A stretch of DNA of 64,000 bases from Comamonas sp. (GCA_031277805.1 JAITLR010000025.1:33845-97844); one strand, 5' to 3'; positions 52,336 to 62,165 are shown, numbered from the stretch's first letter. Numbers and translations: made by a program. Notes: generated from the letters alone by a model not told the origin.

Positions 52336-54675
52336 TCACCCCCTGGTGCGCAATGTCTCCTGCCAGCGCAGGCTACAGCCATAGGCCAGGCTCCCGCCAA
52401 GTACCAGTGCGCCAATGACCGCTACCGCCGGGCTGAAGCCAACAGCAGGCAGAAGCCAGGCCCCCAAGGCAGGCCCCAGGGCACTGCCGCCGCGCTCGGT
52501 CAGCCTGAACAGCCCTAGCAGACCAGCCCCCTGACCGGTCGGCAGGCTACGGGCCAGATCGGCGATCAAAGCCGACTGCGGCGTGATGGAAAGAGCCTGT
52601 CCCAGACCCAGACCCAGAAGAATCAGCGCCAGTTGCATGGGGTCTGCATCCAGGGGCCAGGCCAACATGGCACTGGCTCCGGCCAGCACTCCACCGACCA
52701 CGACAAAGCTGCCACGCCGCCGCCAACGGTCCGCCAGGCGCGCGGCCAGCGGCACCAGCAGAACCATGGTCAGCGGATAAATAGTCTGCAGCCGCCCGGT
52801 AACGGCACTGCCATAGCCCATGTCCTGCAAATACATGGGCAGCAGGTAAAAGCACAGCGCCGCCAGCAACAGCTTGGCCGGTAGCGCACAGCCCAGCAAC
52901 AATGTCCCGAGCCCGGGCTGACGCAGCATGGCCGACCAGGAAAAGCCTTGTACCGCAGCTGCGGGCTGCGGCACGCCCCGAGAGTGGGCGGGCATCTGCC
53001 TCCAGGCCACGGCTGCTGCCAGCAAGGCCACGCAAACCGCCAAGGCAAAGGCGGCGGGTGCCCCCCAACGGTCCACTACCAGTCCCCCCAGTGGTGGCCC
53101 GCACAGACCGGCAACCAGAATGGCTCGCACGAACTGCGCCAGGCTGCGCGCACGATCATTGCTGGCCGAGCCGTCGATGGCCGCGCCTTGAGCCGATACA
53201 AACACCATGGCAAAGCCGACCGCCCCCAACAGGCGCGCAGCCACCAGTGCCGCGTATCCAGGCAGGGCCGCAGCCAGCGCCAGCCCCACCGCGCCCAGCA
53301 GCGCGCCAAGTACCAGCCCGGAACGGCGGCCGAAGCGCTCTGACCAGGCTGTCAAGGGCCATTGCAGCAGGGCCACGACTGCCAGGAACACGACCAGCGG
53401 CAGGCTGGCCAGCAGGCTCGGCGACAACAGACCATCGGCAGGCGCCAGCGCACGCGCCCAGGTCGGCAAGAAGGGACGCGTCAACTCCTCGGCCAGCATG
53501 AACAGGAACAACGCCGGCCGCACGGTTGCAGCACCTGTGGTGCGCCAGGGCTGTGTGGCAGTGCCGGACTGCATCTGACGGCTACGGCGCGCATCGACCA
53601 CGGCCAACGCGCGGGCGCCGCGCGTACCCAGGCCCAGTGCCAGCAACTCCAGCGCCATCAGCAGACAGATCGCCCCCAGAAATGCCAGATCCAGCAGCGT
53701 GGCCTGCAGCCTGCGTGTCAGCACGCCGGGGTCCAACGCCAAGACCACCTCGCCGACGACCTGCTGGCCCTGACCGACTGCCGTCAGCACCGGCGCCCGA
53801 ACCATGAGCCGGTCTTTCGCCGGCGCGGTTCCAGCCAGCAAACGTCCGCCAGGGGTCAGAAAAGCCAGCTCGGCGATTTCAGGGCTTTGTGCGTGCAATG
53901 CCGCCGCGTGCGCCTTGACACCCACCAGCGCATCGGCGGGCACGCCTACCTCCAGAGCCCTGGCAATCAACGCGGCACTGGAACGGGCCATGGCCTGGGC
54001 CTTGGCGATCTGGTCGGGCTGGATACTGGCTCGTCCCACCACACCAGCCTGCCAGCCCACCCATGCCAGCGCAGCTCCCAGCAGCAGCGCCGAAGCGACA
54101 GTCAGCAAAACGCGCTCGCCTCCCGGCAGCCCTAACGGCCGAGACTGCCGCCTGAGCCTGGCCACCAGCCCCACACACAGCAACCCCAGCGCCGCACACA
54201 TCAGGGCCAGCGCAGGCCAGACGGCCCATAGCACTGCCTGATGCAGCCGCTGCTGCGCAGCACTCAGCGCGCTGTCGTCATATTGCAACCTGGCCCAAGC
54301 CACTGTCTGGCCCAGGTCATTGCGGATAGGCGTGCTGGCTTGTGCCGCTCCATGCGTCGCAGCAGGCCGACCAGCCACGGCAAGCAACGCCTCGCCCTGT
54401 ACGGAATCAATCGCAAAGGAGCTCAGCGCCGGCTCCAGCGCTGCCTCACGAGCCAGCAGCCCGGCCAGGGGCGTGTCCGGAGCCAGGGGAACACCCAACG
54501 CCAGGGCATTCTCCGCAGCCGTGGCCGCACGCTGGGAAGCCAGCGCAAAGCGAGCCGTGAAGGCCTCCTGCTGCGCACTGCGCAGAGTGTTCTCCGTCAG
54601 ATAGCCGCCGACAAGCAAGGTCGCCGCACAAATAGCAGCCAGCATGGCGGCAAAGCGCCACAAAAGCCGCGTCAT
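52336..54675 (-). CDS. MFS transporter fused to two N-terminal sensor modules
   Basis: Protein of 779 residues. The first about 360 residues hold two copies of TM-extracytoplasmic module-TM: module 1 with ALALGVPLAPDTPLAGLL, module 2 with ALEVGVPADALVGVKAH, each followed by the strand pattern I..L..P.G.LL. From about residue 385 a complete 12-helix MFS carrier follows, with GRRSGLVLGALLGAVGLALA and the second-half motif RLADRWRRRGSFVVVGGV. Family MFS proteins are near 400 residues. The ATG at 54675 leads straight into TM1; in-frame starts at 54705, 54714 and a GTG at 54729 are possible. First of the overlapped genes that end at the phosphatase. Confidence 0.86.
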   Translation of the reverse strand: MTRLLWRFAAMLAAICAATLLVGGYLTENTLRSAQQEAFTARFALASQRAATAAENALALGVPLAPDTPLAGLLAREAALEPALSSFAIDSVQGEALLAVAGRPAATHGAAQASTPIRNDLGQTVAWARLQYDDSALSAAQQRLHQAVLWAVWPALALMCAALGLLCVGLVARLRRQSRPLGLPGGERVLLTVASALLLGAALAWVGWQAGVVGRASIQPDQIAKAQAMARSSAALIARALEVGVPADALVGVKAHAAALHAQSPEIAELAFLTPGGRLLAGTAPAKDRLMVRAPVLTAVGQGQQVVGEVVLALDPGVLTRRLQATLLDLAFLGAICLLMALELLALGLGTRGARALAVVDARRSRQMQSGTATQPWRTTGAATVRPALFLFMLAEELTRPFLPTWARALAPADGLLSPSLLASLPLVVFLAVVALLQWPLTAWSERFGRRSGLVLGALLGAVGLALAAALPGYAALVAARLLGAVGFAMVFVSAQGAAIDGSASNDRARSLAQFVRAILVAGLCGPPLGGLVVDRWGAPAAFALAVCVALLAAAVAWRQMPAHSRGVPQPAAAVQGFSWSAMLRQPGLGTLLLGCALPAKLLLAALCFYLLPMYLQDMGYGSAVTGRLQTIYPLTMVLLVPLAARLADRWRRRGSFVVVGGVLAGASAMLAWPLDADPMQLALILLGLGLGQALSITPQSALIADLARSLPTGQGAGLLGLFRLTERGGSALGPALGAWLLPAVGFSPAVAVIGALVLGGSLAYGCSLRWQETLRTRG

Positions 54676-54747
54676 CGAAGCTGCCACCCAGGGCCTAGCC
54701 TGCATGCACGCCATCGGGCAGGTCCGCACCCACTACCGTCGCGCACT

Positions 54748-55371
54748 TCACCGGTTCTGCTCCTGGGCAATCAGTGACGCATAGCGCGCCACCATGGCCT
54801 CCTGCGATTCAGGCTCGCTGGTCATGCCTAGTTGCGACTGGATCATCTGGTTGAGCGATGGCATGACCTTGCGCGGCACCTGCGCCTCAGCACTCCAGAG
54901 CCTGGAACGCATCAAGGCCTTGGCGCAGTGCAGATAGGCTTCTTGCACCTGCACCTCGATCACCAGCCTGGGGCGGAAATGATCGGTGGCGAACAGCGCT
55001 GTGTAATGCGCTTCATCACGCAGTTGCGCCATGCCGTTGACGCGCAAAGTTTCATCAAACCCCGGTACAAAGAACAGCAGACCCAGACGTGGGTCATCAA
55101 TCAGATTGCTGAGGCTGTCGAGACGGTTGTTGCCACCCGCGTCGGGAATCAACAGCGTCTGAGCATCGGGCGCCTTGACGAAGCCGGGCTTGCCACCGCG
55201 TGGCGAGGCGTCAAGCATGGCTCCGTTGGCGCCACCCGTGGCCAGGACCACAAACGGCGACAGGGCAATGAAGCGCAGGCAGTAGCGATCCAGCTCCAGT
55301 TGCTGCTTGAGCAAGGCCCGCTCGGCAGGCTCGACATAAAGCTGGCGCAACTGTTCGTGCGAATGAATCAT
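54748..55371 (-). CDS. Pyridoxamine 5'-phosphate oxidase-family FMN-binding protein (MSMEG_1061 type)
   Basis: Split-barrel flavin-binding protein of 207 residues, related to pyridoxamine phosphate oxidase but not that enzyme. The block FVVLATGGANGAMLDASPRGGKPGFV and IPDAGGNNRLDSLSNLIDDPRLGLLFFVPG are typical of this subgroup, whose members are uncharacterised. C-terminal residues EAQVPRKVMPSLNQMIQ are also found in the debris at 40085-40233, showing a partial duplicate. The gene overlaps the upstream DUF695 gene by four bases and stops 72 bases before the sensor-MFS operon. Confidence 0.86.
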   Translation of the reverse strand: MIHSHEQLRQLYVEPAERALLKQQLELDRYCLRFIALSPFVVLATGGANGAMLDASPRGGKPGFVKAPDAQTLLIPDAGGNNRLDSLSNLIDDPRLGLLFFVPGFDETLRVNGMAQLRDEAHYTALFATDHFRPRLVIEVQVQEAYLHCAKALMRSRLWSAEAQVPRKVMPSLNQMIQSQLGMTSEPESQEAMVARYASLIAQEQNR

Positions 55372-56465
55372 TCTTCCTCGCCCCGGCGGTGAATCGCGCC
55401 GTACAGCGACAGGTACTCGTTCCAGGCGGGATCAAAGCTCATGTGCAACTCGGCCTTGATGCCGCTGGCATGCTTGGCCGCGAGCTGCTCGGCCTGCTGC
55501 TGCGCATGCAGGGGGTCATCCACATAATAGGCGGCCACACGCGAGCTCATGCTCTCCACTCTTGTGAAGACCAGGATGCCGCGTTGATGGCGGGCCAGCT
55601 CGGTGTCCAGCGCATCCTGCACATCGCGCACCTGGTCCAGCTGGGCCTGGCTGTCGAAGCTGAAGCGCCATTCCATGAAGTACGACAAATCAGCCCGCGT
55701 CGCCACGGCATTGGCCGAATCATGGAAGGTCAGGATATCGGGAGGATCGTCGTCCTCGGCATCGCGGCCGCGCACCTCCAGCGACAGCCAGCGGCTGTCC
55801 TGCTCCTGCGGGTATTCATAGCTGCGCCCCAGTTCCTGACGCACAAAGCTGTCAAAGACGAGGGGGAATTCCGAGAGTTTCACCGGCCCGCTCAAGCCTT
55901 GCGAGATCTCTTCGACAAACTCCACCGGCCCCACGCGCACCGAAAAATCCCACTCACCCAGGATATGGTCGAGCATGATGAAGGACATATGCTGGGCGTG
56001 GCTCATCATGTCCGAGGGAATGGGCTTGGCAAATGCCAGCTCCAGGCCCGTGATGCCCCCTGCATCGTAATAGCCCACCAGCACATCGGAGCTGGTCAGC
56101 TCGAAGTCTTCCATGCGCATGCCGAAGTCGGAGCCCAGCGTGCGGCTGCGATAGGCCTGCACGGAAAAATTCTGCAGCTTGGGCGCATTGCGCACCAGCA
56201 CCTGCGCGTTTTCGAATTCGGCCGTGTTGCCATGAGCCGAAATCACGAGCTTGGAGCCGCCCTCCTGGGCAGCTCCTTCCAGCTCGATGGCCAGGCCAGG
56301 CGCATAGTTGTTCAGCACTTCATTGGCCGTGGTCACAAAACCATGGCCATCCAGTGCTTGCAGCGCGGGCAGCTGGCGGGAAAACTCTCTCCAGAATGCC
56401 TGAGCCTGCTGATCACTCAGTGGTACCACGGTCCGGCCATCGTCTCGGTCAATGTCTGCGCTCAT
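55368..56465 (-). CDS. Hypothetical protein with C-terminal DUF695 domain
   Basis: Cytoplasmic protein of 365 residues. The last about 110 residues (YFMEWRFSFDSQAQLDQVRDVQDAL ... HQRGILVFTRVESMSSRVAAYYVDD) have the DUF695 pattern, which occurs in many bacteria without known activity. The N-terminal about 230 residues, acidic and with the segment EGGSKLVISAHGNTAEFENAQVLV, are not assigned. The ATG at 56465 has only a weak site. It overlaps the PNPOx-like gene and could head the transcript that includes the sensor operon. The 125 bases upstream to the thiolase stop show nothing clear. Confidence 0.78.
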   Translation of the reverse strand: MSADIDRDDGRTVVPLSDQQAQAFWREFSRQLPALQALDGHGFVTTANEVLNNYAPGLAIELEGAAQEGGSKLVISAHGNTAEFENAQVLVRNAPKLQNFSVQAYRSRTLGSDFGMRMEDFELTSSDVLVGYYDAGGITGLELAFAKPIPSDMMSHAQHMSFIMLDHILGEWDFSVRVGPVEFVEEISQGLSGPVKLSEFPLVFDSFVRQELGRSYEYPQEQDSRWLSLEVRGRDAEDDDPPDILTFHDSANAVATRADLSYFMEWRFSFDSQAQLDQVRDVQDALDTELARHQRGILVFTRVESMSSRVAAYYVDDPLHAQQQAEQLAAKHASGIKAELHMSFDPAWNEYLSLYGAIHRRGEEE

Positions 56466-56590
56466 GAAGGACTTTCACTAGGTGGCTGCCAGTGCTCCCC
56501 AGCAACCGTTGAACATGGCCTCAATGTATCGCAAGCCGGTGACGACTTTTGGCAATCGGCACCGGCTCGCCGAAACGCTGCCAAAGGCAA

Positions 56591-57775
56591 TCAAAGCAGC
56601 TCGACCGCCATGGCTGTCGCTTCGCCGCCACCGATGCACAACGTGGCCAGACCTTTCTTCTTGCCACGTGCCTGCAGCGCATGCAGCAGCGTCACCAGAA
56701 TACGTGCACCGCTGGCTCCGATGGGGTGCCCCAGAGCGCAGGCACCACCGTTGACGTTGACCTTGTCATGCGAGACCTTGAGATCAGCCATCAGCGCCAT
56801 GGGCACGACAGCAAAGGCTTCGTTGATCTCCCACAGGTCCACGTCCTCGGCCTTCCAGCCAGCCTTCTTGAGGGCCTTCTCCGTCGCCCCCACAGGAGCC
56901 GTGGTGAACCATTCGGGAGCCTGCGCAAAGGTTGCGTGAGAAACAATGCGCGCCAGCGGCTTGCAACCCAGCTGCTTGGCTGTGGATTCACGCATCAGCA
57001 CCATGGCAGCTGCACCGTCGTTAATGCTGGAGCTGGAAGCCGCGGTGATCGTGCCGTCCTTCTTGAATGCGGGCTTGAGACTGCTGATCTTGTCCAGCTT
57101 GGCCTTGGCCGGGCCTTCATCCACGCTGACGGTCACATCGCCTTTGCGGGTCCTGACGGTGACAGGCGTGATTTCCGCATCAAATGCGCCGCTTTGCGCT
57201 GCCGCCTGGGCGCGCTGCACGCTGGCAATGGCGAAAGCATCCTGTGCCTCGCGGGTGAACTGGTACTTGGCCGCGCAGTCCTCCCCAAACGTGCCCATGG
57301 AACGGCCTGGCTCGTATGCGTCCTCCAGGCCGTCCAGCATCATGTGATCAAAGATCTTGTCATGACCCATGCGGTAGCCGCCACGCCCTTTTTTCAGCAG
57401 ATACGGGGCATTGGTCATGCTCTCCATGCCACCGGCAATCATCACCTCCCGGCTGCCGGCAATCAGCTGGTCGTGGGCCAGTATGGTGGCCTCCATACCT
57501 GCGCCGCACATCTTGGACAGGGTCACGGCACCCGTGGATTGCGGCAGACCGCCCTTGAAACCCGCCTGACGTGCTGGAGCCTGTCCCTGACCGGCCATCA
57601 GACAGTTGCCAAACAGTACTTCCTCCACCAGTTCGGGCTTGATACCTGCGCGCTCCACCGCAGCCTTGATGGCGGCACCACCCAGATCATGAGCGGCCAG
57701 ATCGGCAAAATCTCCTTGAAATGCGCCCATGGGAGTGCGGGCTGCGCTGACGATGACGACGGGATCCTGATGCAT
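56591..57775 (-). CDS. Acetyl-CoA C-acetyltransferase (thiolase II)
   Basis: Thiolase of 394 residues that condenses or cleaves acetoacetyl-CoA. The nucleophilic Cys is in LSKMCGAGMEATILAHDQL, the His in NVNGGACALGHPIGASGAR, and the second Cys in ATLCIGGGEATAM. Its length and the sequence AARTPMGAFQGDFADL fit the AtoB/PhbA group. AAGGAGACAAACC precedes the ATG. With HMG-CoA lyase producing acetoacetate it may complete leucine breakdown to acetyl-CoA. Its own promoter is not evident; aceK lies 61 bases upstream on the same strand. Confidence 0.92.
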   Translation of the reverse strand: MHQDPVVIVSAARTPMGAFQGDFADLAAHDLGGAAIKAAVERAGIKPELVEEVLFGNCLMAGQGQAPARQAGFKGGLPQSTGAVTLSKMCGAGMEATILAHDQLIAGSREVMIAGGMESMTNAPYLLKKGRGGYRMGHDKIFDHMMLDGLEDAYEPGRSMGTFGEDCAAKYQFTREAQDAFAIASVQRAQAAAQSGAFDAEITPVTVRTRKGDVTVSVDEGPAKAKLDKISSLKPAFKKDGTITAASSSSINDGAAAMVLMRESTAKQLGCKPLARIVSHATFAQAPEWFTTAPVGATEKALKKAGWKAEDVDLWEINEAFAVVPMALMADLKVSHDKVNVNGGACALGHPIGASGARILVTLLHALQARGKKKGLATLCIGGGEATAMAVELL

Positions 57776-57836
57776 GGTTTGTCTCCTTGAAGGGATGGGT
57801 GATTGCCTCCTGGAGGAGGCTATAGGTTGAGAAAAT

Positions 57837-59657
57837 TCAAGTCTGTGTAGCCAGGCCTGTCTCGCCTGAATGCAGAAAGTGGCCGCGCTCATAGGGGAAC
57901 ACGTCCAGCATTTGCCCATCGCGGATACGGCTTTGATGGGTACGCCAGAAGTCAGCCTCCAGCAAGTCGGCATGGTGACGCATGAAGATGTCGCGCACGG
58001 CCGGATGGCCCAGCAAAAAGGGGCCGAACGTCTCGGGAAAGACATCCCTTGGGCCCACCGAGTACCAGATATCTCCCGACATTTCCTCTTCTTCGTTGCG
58101 CGGCAACGGCACATCGCGAAAGTTGCAGTCCGTCAGATATTCGATCTCGTCATAGTCGTAGAACACCACCTTGCCGCCGCGGGTCACGCCAAAGTTCTTC
58201 CACAGCATGTCGCCTGGAAAGATGTTCGTGGCGACCAGATCCTTGATCGCATTGCCGTATTCCACAATGGCTCTTTCCATGGCCACGCGGCGCTCGGGCT
58301 TGGTATCGGCCTCGGCCAGGCATTCCATCAGAAACAGGTTCAGCGGCACCAGCCGCCGCTCGATATAGAGATGGCTGATGATGACCTCCTCCTGACCATC
58401 ACCGTCGCGGTCGCTGATCTCTATCTGTTCAGGAGCCTGTGCCTGCAGCTCGGCCAGCAACTCGCTGCTGAAACGGCTGCGCGGAAAGGCCACCAGGCTG
58501 TACTCCAGGGTATCGGCCATGCGCCCGCCCCGGTCATGCTTCTTGACCAGCTGGTACTTGTCCTTGACCTGAGAGCGTGTGATCTCCTTGCTGCTGGCGA
58601 TGCGGTCCTTGATGAGCTTGAAGACATAGGGGAAGCTGGGCAGGTCGAACACCAGCATGACCAGCCCCTTGATACCCGGCGCAATGCGCAACTGGTCGCT
58701 GGAATGGCGCAAATGATGCAGAAAGTCGCGATAGAACAGCGTCTTGCCCTGCTTGGCCAGACCCAGAGCGTTGTAGATCTCGGTGGGGGGCTTGCGCGGC
58801 ATCAGGCGGTGCAAAAAGCTCACATAGGCACTGGGCACATCCATGTGCACCATGAAGTAAGCCCGCGCGAAGCTAAACAGCGCATGCAGATCGTCCTCAC
58901 CAAACAAGGCCGCATGCAGGATCAGCTGACCTCGACTGCCATGCAGGATGGGAATCGCCAGCGGTAGCTCGGTATAGCCGGTGATGATCTTGCCCACCAA
59001 GTAAGCACCCTTGTTGCGATAGAAAAGGCTGGAGAGCACCTGAATCTGGAAATTGGGCCTGAGCGTCAGGCTCGCCAGCTTGTGACGCATGCGCTCGGCC
59101 AGCAAATGAACATCCCGCGCCAGGTCTTCAAAGGGACAATCCAGCTGCAGCTGCTCGAACAGCGTCTGCAGCGTGTTTTCCAGATGCTCGCGATTGCCGG
59201 GATAGTAGGCCCTGTAAGTGGGAGCGGCCCCGGGCTCCGTATTTTCCAGATACTCCGTGCTGACGGCCGCACGCACGAAGATGAAGTTGTTGTGAAAATG
59301 CGTGCGATGCAGGATCTTGGTGGTGACCGAGTTGAAAAAAGTCTCGGCCAGCTCTGGCTGCAGATGGTCTACCATCAGCCCGATATAGTGAAGCTTGACC
59401 TGCTGCCAGACAGCCATGGTCTGCTGGCTGGCCGCAAACTCATCTTCCAGCCGTTGAATGCAGGCACGTACCTGCAGGTCATAGAACGCTATACGCTCGC
59501 GCTGCGCGCGCTGCTGGCCCTGCCAGTCCATGGCCTCAAAACGCTGCTTGGCTCTTGCAGCCTCGGCACCGAACATGCGGTAGTGCAGATTGAAACCATG
59601 CATCAAGGCCTGTGCAATGGCATAGGCCTGCGGGGCGTCCAGTCGTTGAGGAAACAT
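57837..59657 (-). CDS. aceK: Isocitrate dehydrogenase kinase/phosphatase
   Basis: Bifunctional enzyme of 606 residues that phosphorylates or dephosphorylates isocitrate dehydrogenase and so directs carbon to the glyoxylate bypass during growth on acetate or leucine. Recognisable AceK blocks: RTHFHNNFIFVRAAVSTEYLE, the ATP-binding LPSFPYVFKLIKDRI, and the kinase core NFGVTRGGKVVFYDYDEIEYLTDC with the DYD metal-site. E. coli AceK has 578 residues. The ATG at 59657 matches the usual N terminus (FPQRLDAPQAYAIAQ); the Shine-Dalgarno is weak. No aceA or aceB is adjacent, unlike enterobacteria. Confidence 0.93.
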   Translation of the reverse strand: MFPQRLDAPQAYAIAQALMHGFNLHYRMFGAEAARAKQRFEAMDWQGQQRAQRERIAFYDLQVRACIQRLEDEFAASQQTMAVWQQVKLHYIGLMVDHLQPELAETFFNSVTTKILHRTHFHNNFIFVRAAVSTEYLENTEPGAAPTYRAYYPGNREHLENTLQTLFEQLQLDCPFEDLARDVHLLAERMRHKLASLTLRPNFQIQVLSSLFYRNKGAYLVGKIITGYTELPLAIPILHGSRGQLILHAALFGEDDLHALFSFARAYFMVHMDVPSAYVSFLHRLMPRKPPTEIYNALGLAKQGKTLFYRDFLHHLRHSSDQLRIAPGIKGLVMLVFDLPSFPYVFKLIKDRIASSKEITRSQVKDKYQLVKKHDRGGRMADTLEYSLVAFPRSRFSSELLAELQAQAPEQIEISDRDGDGQEEVIISHLYIERRLVPLNLFLMECLAEADTKPERRVAMERAIVEYGNAIKDLVATNIFPGDMLWKNFGVTRGGKVVFYDYDEIEYLTDCNFRDVPLPRNEEEEMSGDIWYSVGPRDVFPETFGPFLLGHPAVRDIFMRHHADLLEADFWRTHQSRIRDGQMLDVFPYERGHFLHSGETGLATQT

Positions 59658-59767
59658 GGCGGGCCAGTCGCTCCAAAAACAAGCAATGCTGTCAGGCAGG
59701 CCAGGCGGCAGGCGTCTCGAACCTGCACCACAGCATTGCAACTGCACAAAGGCAGCGATCAGTCACA

Positions 59768-60430
59768 TCAGTCGCGCTTGCGTGTCGCGACCTTTTCGAC
59801 CGCATTGCCGTAGACCTCTTCCAGCCCCCCCACACCAGGCACTGTCATCTCCAGATTGGTGATGTGGCCGTTCTTGAGGCTGTAGCACCAGCTGTGCAGA
59901 GTCACTTTCTGACCACGTGCCCAGGCATCCTGCATCACCGTGCTCTGGGCCACGTTCACTACCTGCTCAATGGCGTTGAGTTCGCACAGCGCATCGTGAC
60001 GCCACTGGGTAGACAGGCTTTCCAACAGCTTCAGGTGCTTGTCGCGCACATCACGTACATGGCGGGTCCAGTTGTCCACCAAGCCCAGACGCAGATTGGT
60101 CAGCGCCGCATACACACCGCCGCAGCCATAGTGACCTACCACCATCAGGTGCTCGATCTTTAGCTGGTCCACCGCGTACTGAATGGTGGACAGACAGTTG
60201 AGATCGCTGGGCACCACGACATTCGCGATATTGCGGTGCACAAAGACCTCGCCCGGCTCCAGTCCAGTGATCTGGTTGGCAGGTACACGGCTGTCGGAAC
60301 AGCCAATCCACATGTACCTGGGGTTCTGCTGCGACATCAGTCCGGTGAAAAAACCCGGACGATCACGCTCCATCTGGTCCGCCCACTCTCGGTTGTGGAC
60401 AAACAGTTCTTCGATGGAGGTCTTGGTCAT
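59768..60430 (-). CDS. can: Beta-class carbonic anhydrase (Can-like)
   Basis: Zinc enzyme of 220 residues. Zn ligands are in IGCSDSRVPANQITGLEPGEVFVHRNIAN and VGHYGCGG; the C terminus follows E. coli Can in length and order (GLVDNWTRHVRDVRDKH). AGGA lies six bases before the ATG at 60430. It lies between isovaleryl-CoA dehydrogenase and aceK; bicarbonate supply for the biotin carboxylase step of leucine breakdown would be a plausible reason for the location (inference). Confidence 0.93.
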   Translation of the reverse strand: MTKTSIEELFVHNREWADQMERDRPGFFTGLMSQQNPRYMWIGCSDSRVPANQITGLEPGEVFVHRNIANVVVPSDLNCLSTIQYAVDQLKIEHLMVVGHYGCGGVYAALTNLRLGLVDNWTRHVRDVRDKHLKLLESLSTQWRHDALCELNAIEQVVNVAQSTVMQDAWARGQKVTLHSWCYSLKNGHITNLEMTVPGVGGLEEVYGNAVEKVATRKRD

Positions 60431-60479
60431 AAGCAATCCTTTGGTGTTGTTTTACAAGGATGGCGCCAGCAGCCCGCGC

Positions 60480-61667
60480 TCAGCAGGTTTCAGCAAACAG
60501 TTCGCGGCCGATCAGCATGCGGCGAATTTCACTGGTTCCGGCACCAATCTCGTAGAGTTTCGCATCTCGCCACAGTCGGCCGAGCGGATATTCGTTGATA
60601 TACCCATTGCCGCCATAGATTTGCACGCCTTCGCCGGCCATCCAGGTGGCTTTTTCCGCACACCACAGAATGACACTGGCACAGTCCTTGCGAACCTGAC
60701 GAACATGGTCTGTTCCCAGCAGATCAAGGTTTTTAGCTACCGTATAGGCAAAGGAACGGCCCGCCTGCAGCACGGTGTACATGTCTGCCACCTTGCCCTG
60801 GATGAGCTGGAACTCGCCGATGCTCTGGCCGAACTGCTTGCGGTCGTGGATGTAAGGCACGACGTTGTCCATCACCGACTGCATGATGCCCAGAGGCCCA
60901 CCGGTGAGCACGGCGCGCTCGTAGTCCAGGCCGCTCATCAGCACCTTGGCGCCCATGTTCACGCCGCCCAGCACGTTCTCGGCAGGTACCTCCACGTTCT
61001 GGAACACCAGCTCGCCCGTGTGGCTGCCACGCATACCCAGCTTGTCGAGCTTTTGCGCAATGGAAAAGCCCTTCATGCCCTTCTCAATCAGGAAGGCCGT
61101 CACGCCGCGTGCGCCCATCTCCGGCTCGCTCTTGGCATAGACCACTAACGTGTCAGCGTCGGGGCCGTTGGTGATCCACATCTTGTTGCCGTTGAGCAAG
61201 TAGTAACCGCCCTTGTCCTCGGCCTTGAGCTTCATGCTGATCACGTCAGAGCCGGCTCCCGGCTCGCTCATCGCCAGCGCACCCACATGCTCGCCACTGA
61301 TCAGCTTGGGCAGGTACTTGGCCTTCTGCGCCTCGTTGCCGTTACGGTTGATCTGGTTCACGCACAGATTGCTGTGCGCGCCGTAAGACAGGCCCACCGA
61401 GGCGCTGGCGCGCGAGATCTCCTCCATGGCCACCATATGGGCCAGATAGCCCATGTTGGCGCCGCCATACTGCTCGGGCACGGTGATGCCCAGCACGCCC
61501 AGATCGCCGAACTTGCGCCACAGGTCCATGGGGAACTGGTCGTTGCGGTCGATCTCCGCAGCACGCGGTGCAATCTCGCTCTGCGCGAATTCGCGCACCG
61601 CATCGCGCAAGGCATCGATGTCTTCGCCCAGCTGGAAATTCAGTCCTGGCAGATTGGCAAGGCTCAT
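60480..61667 (-). CDS. liuA: Isovaleryl-CoA dehydrogenase
   Basis: FAD enzyme of 395 residues that oxidises isovaleryl-CoA to 3-methylcrotonyl-CoA, the substrate of LiuB/LiuD. The catalytic base in isovaleryl-CoA dehydrogenases sits in the helix motif [13 protein letters not shown] instead of the C-terminal position used by other acyl-CoA dehydrogenases, and it is present here; [19 protein letters not shown] and [35 protein letters not shown] are also typical. AGGAGACAACC precedes the ATG. It is separated by about 35 kb from the other liu genes but lies next to liuR. Confidence 0.95.
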   Translation of the reverse strand: MSLANLPGLNFQLGEDIDALRDAVREFAQSEIAPRAAEIDRNDQFPMDLWRKFGDLGVLGITVPEQYGGANMGYLAHMVAMEEISRASASVGLSYGAHSNLCVNQINRNGNEAQKAKYLPKLISGEHVGALAMSEPGAGSDVISMKLKAEDKGGYYLLNGNKMWITNGPDADTLVVYAKSEPEMGARGVTAFLIEKGMKGFSIAQKLDKLGMRGSHTGELVFQNVEVPAENVLGGVNMGAKVLMSGLDYERAVLTGGPLGIMQSVMDNVVPYIHDRKQFGQSIGEFQLIQGKVADMYTVLQAGRSFAYTVAKNLDLLGTDHVRQVRKDCASVILWCAEKATWMAGEGVQIYGGNGYINEYPLGRLWRDAKLYEIGAGTSEIRRMLIGRELFAETC

Positions 61668-61712
61668 GGTTGTCTCCTGTTGATATCGTCGAATCTGGAT
61701 TGAATGGTCGGT

Positions 61713-62165
61713 TTAATCGCTCAGGCCTTGACGGTCCTGCACACACATCAGCGTGCATCCCATGGTAGCCACCAGCTTTTCTTTACCCTGGTCTATCGCA
61801 AAGGCCCGGCCTTCCGTCACGGTGATCGTGCGCCCCGGCTTGATCACTCGTCCTTCCATGCGAAAACGCTGCCCCTTTGCCGGGGCCAGCAGATTGATCT
61901 TGAACTCTATGGTCAGCACGGCCGCATTGGCCGGCATCTGCGTCAGCCCGGCATAGCCGCATGCGGAGTCCAGGGCGGTGGACACCATGCCCGCATGCAG
62001 AAAGCCATGCTGCTGCGTCAAGCCTGGCGCCCAGTCCAGGCAGATGTCCACGGCGCCTGGCGCTATGTGGGTGAGTTCCGCCCCCAGAGTCTGCATGGCG
62101 CCCTGCAAGCCGAAGCTCTGGCGTACGCGACTCTCGTAATCCATTGAGTCGTCTGGCAATTTCAT
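61713..62165 (-). CDS. PaaI-type hotdog-fold thioesterase
   Basis: Hotdog-fold acyl-CoA thioesterase of 150 residues. The family block LTQQHGFLHAGMVSTALDSACGYAG holds the HGG-like active-site loop, followed by TIEFKINLLAPAKGQRFRMEGRVIKPGR. CGGAGACC precedes the ATG at 62165. It is the first gene behind the LiuR palindrome at 62263-62288 and 45 bases before liuA, so it is likely to be the first cistron of a LiuR-controlled operon. The acyl substrate is unknown. Confidence 0.88.
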   Translation of the reverse strand: MKLPDDSMDYESRVRQSFGLQGAMQTLGAELTHIAPGAVDICLDWAPGLTQQHGFLHAGMVSTALDSACGYAGLTQMPANAAVLTIEFKINLLAPAKGQRFRMEGRVIKPGRTITVTEGRAFAIDQGKEKLVATMGCTLMCVQDRQGLSD

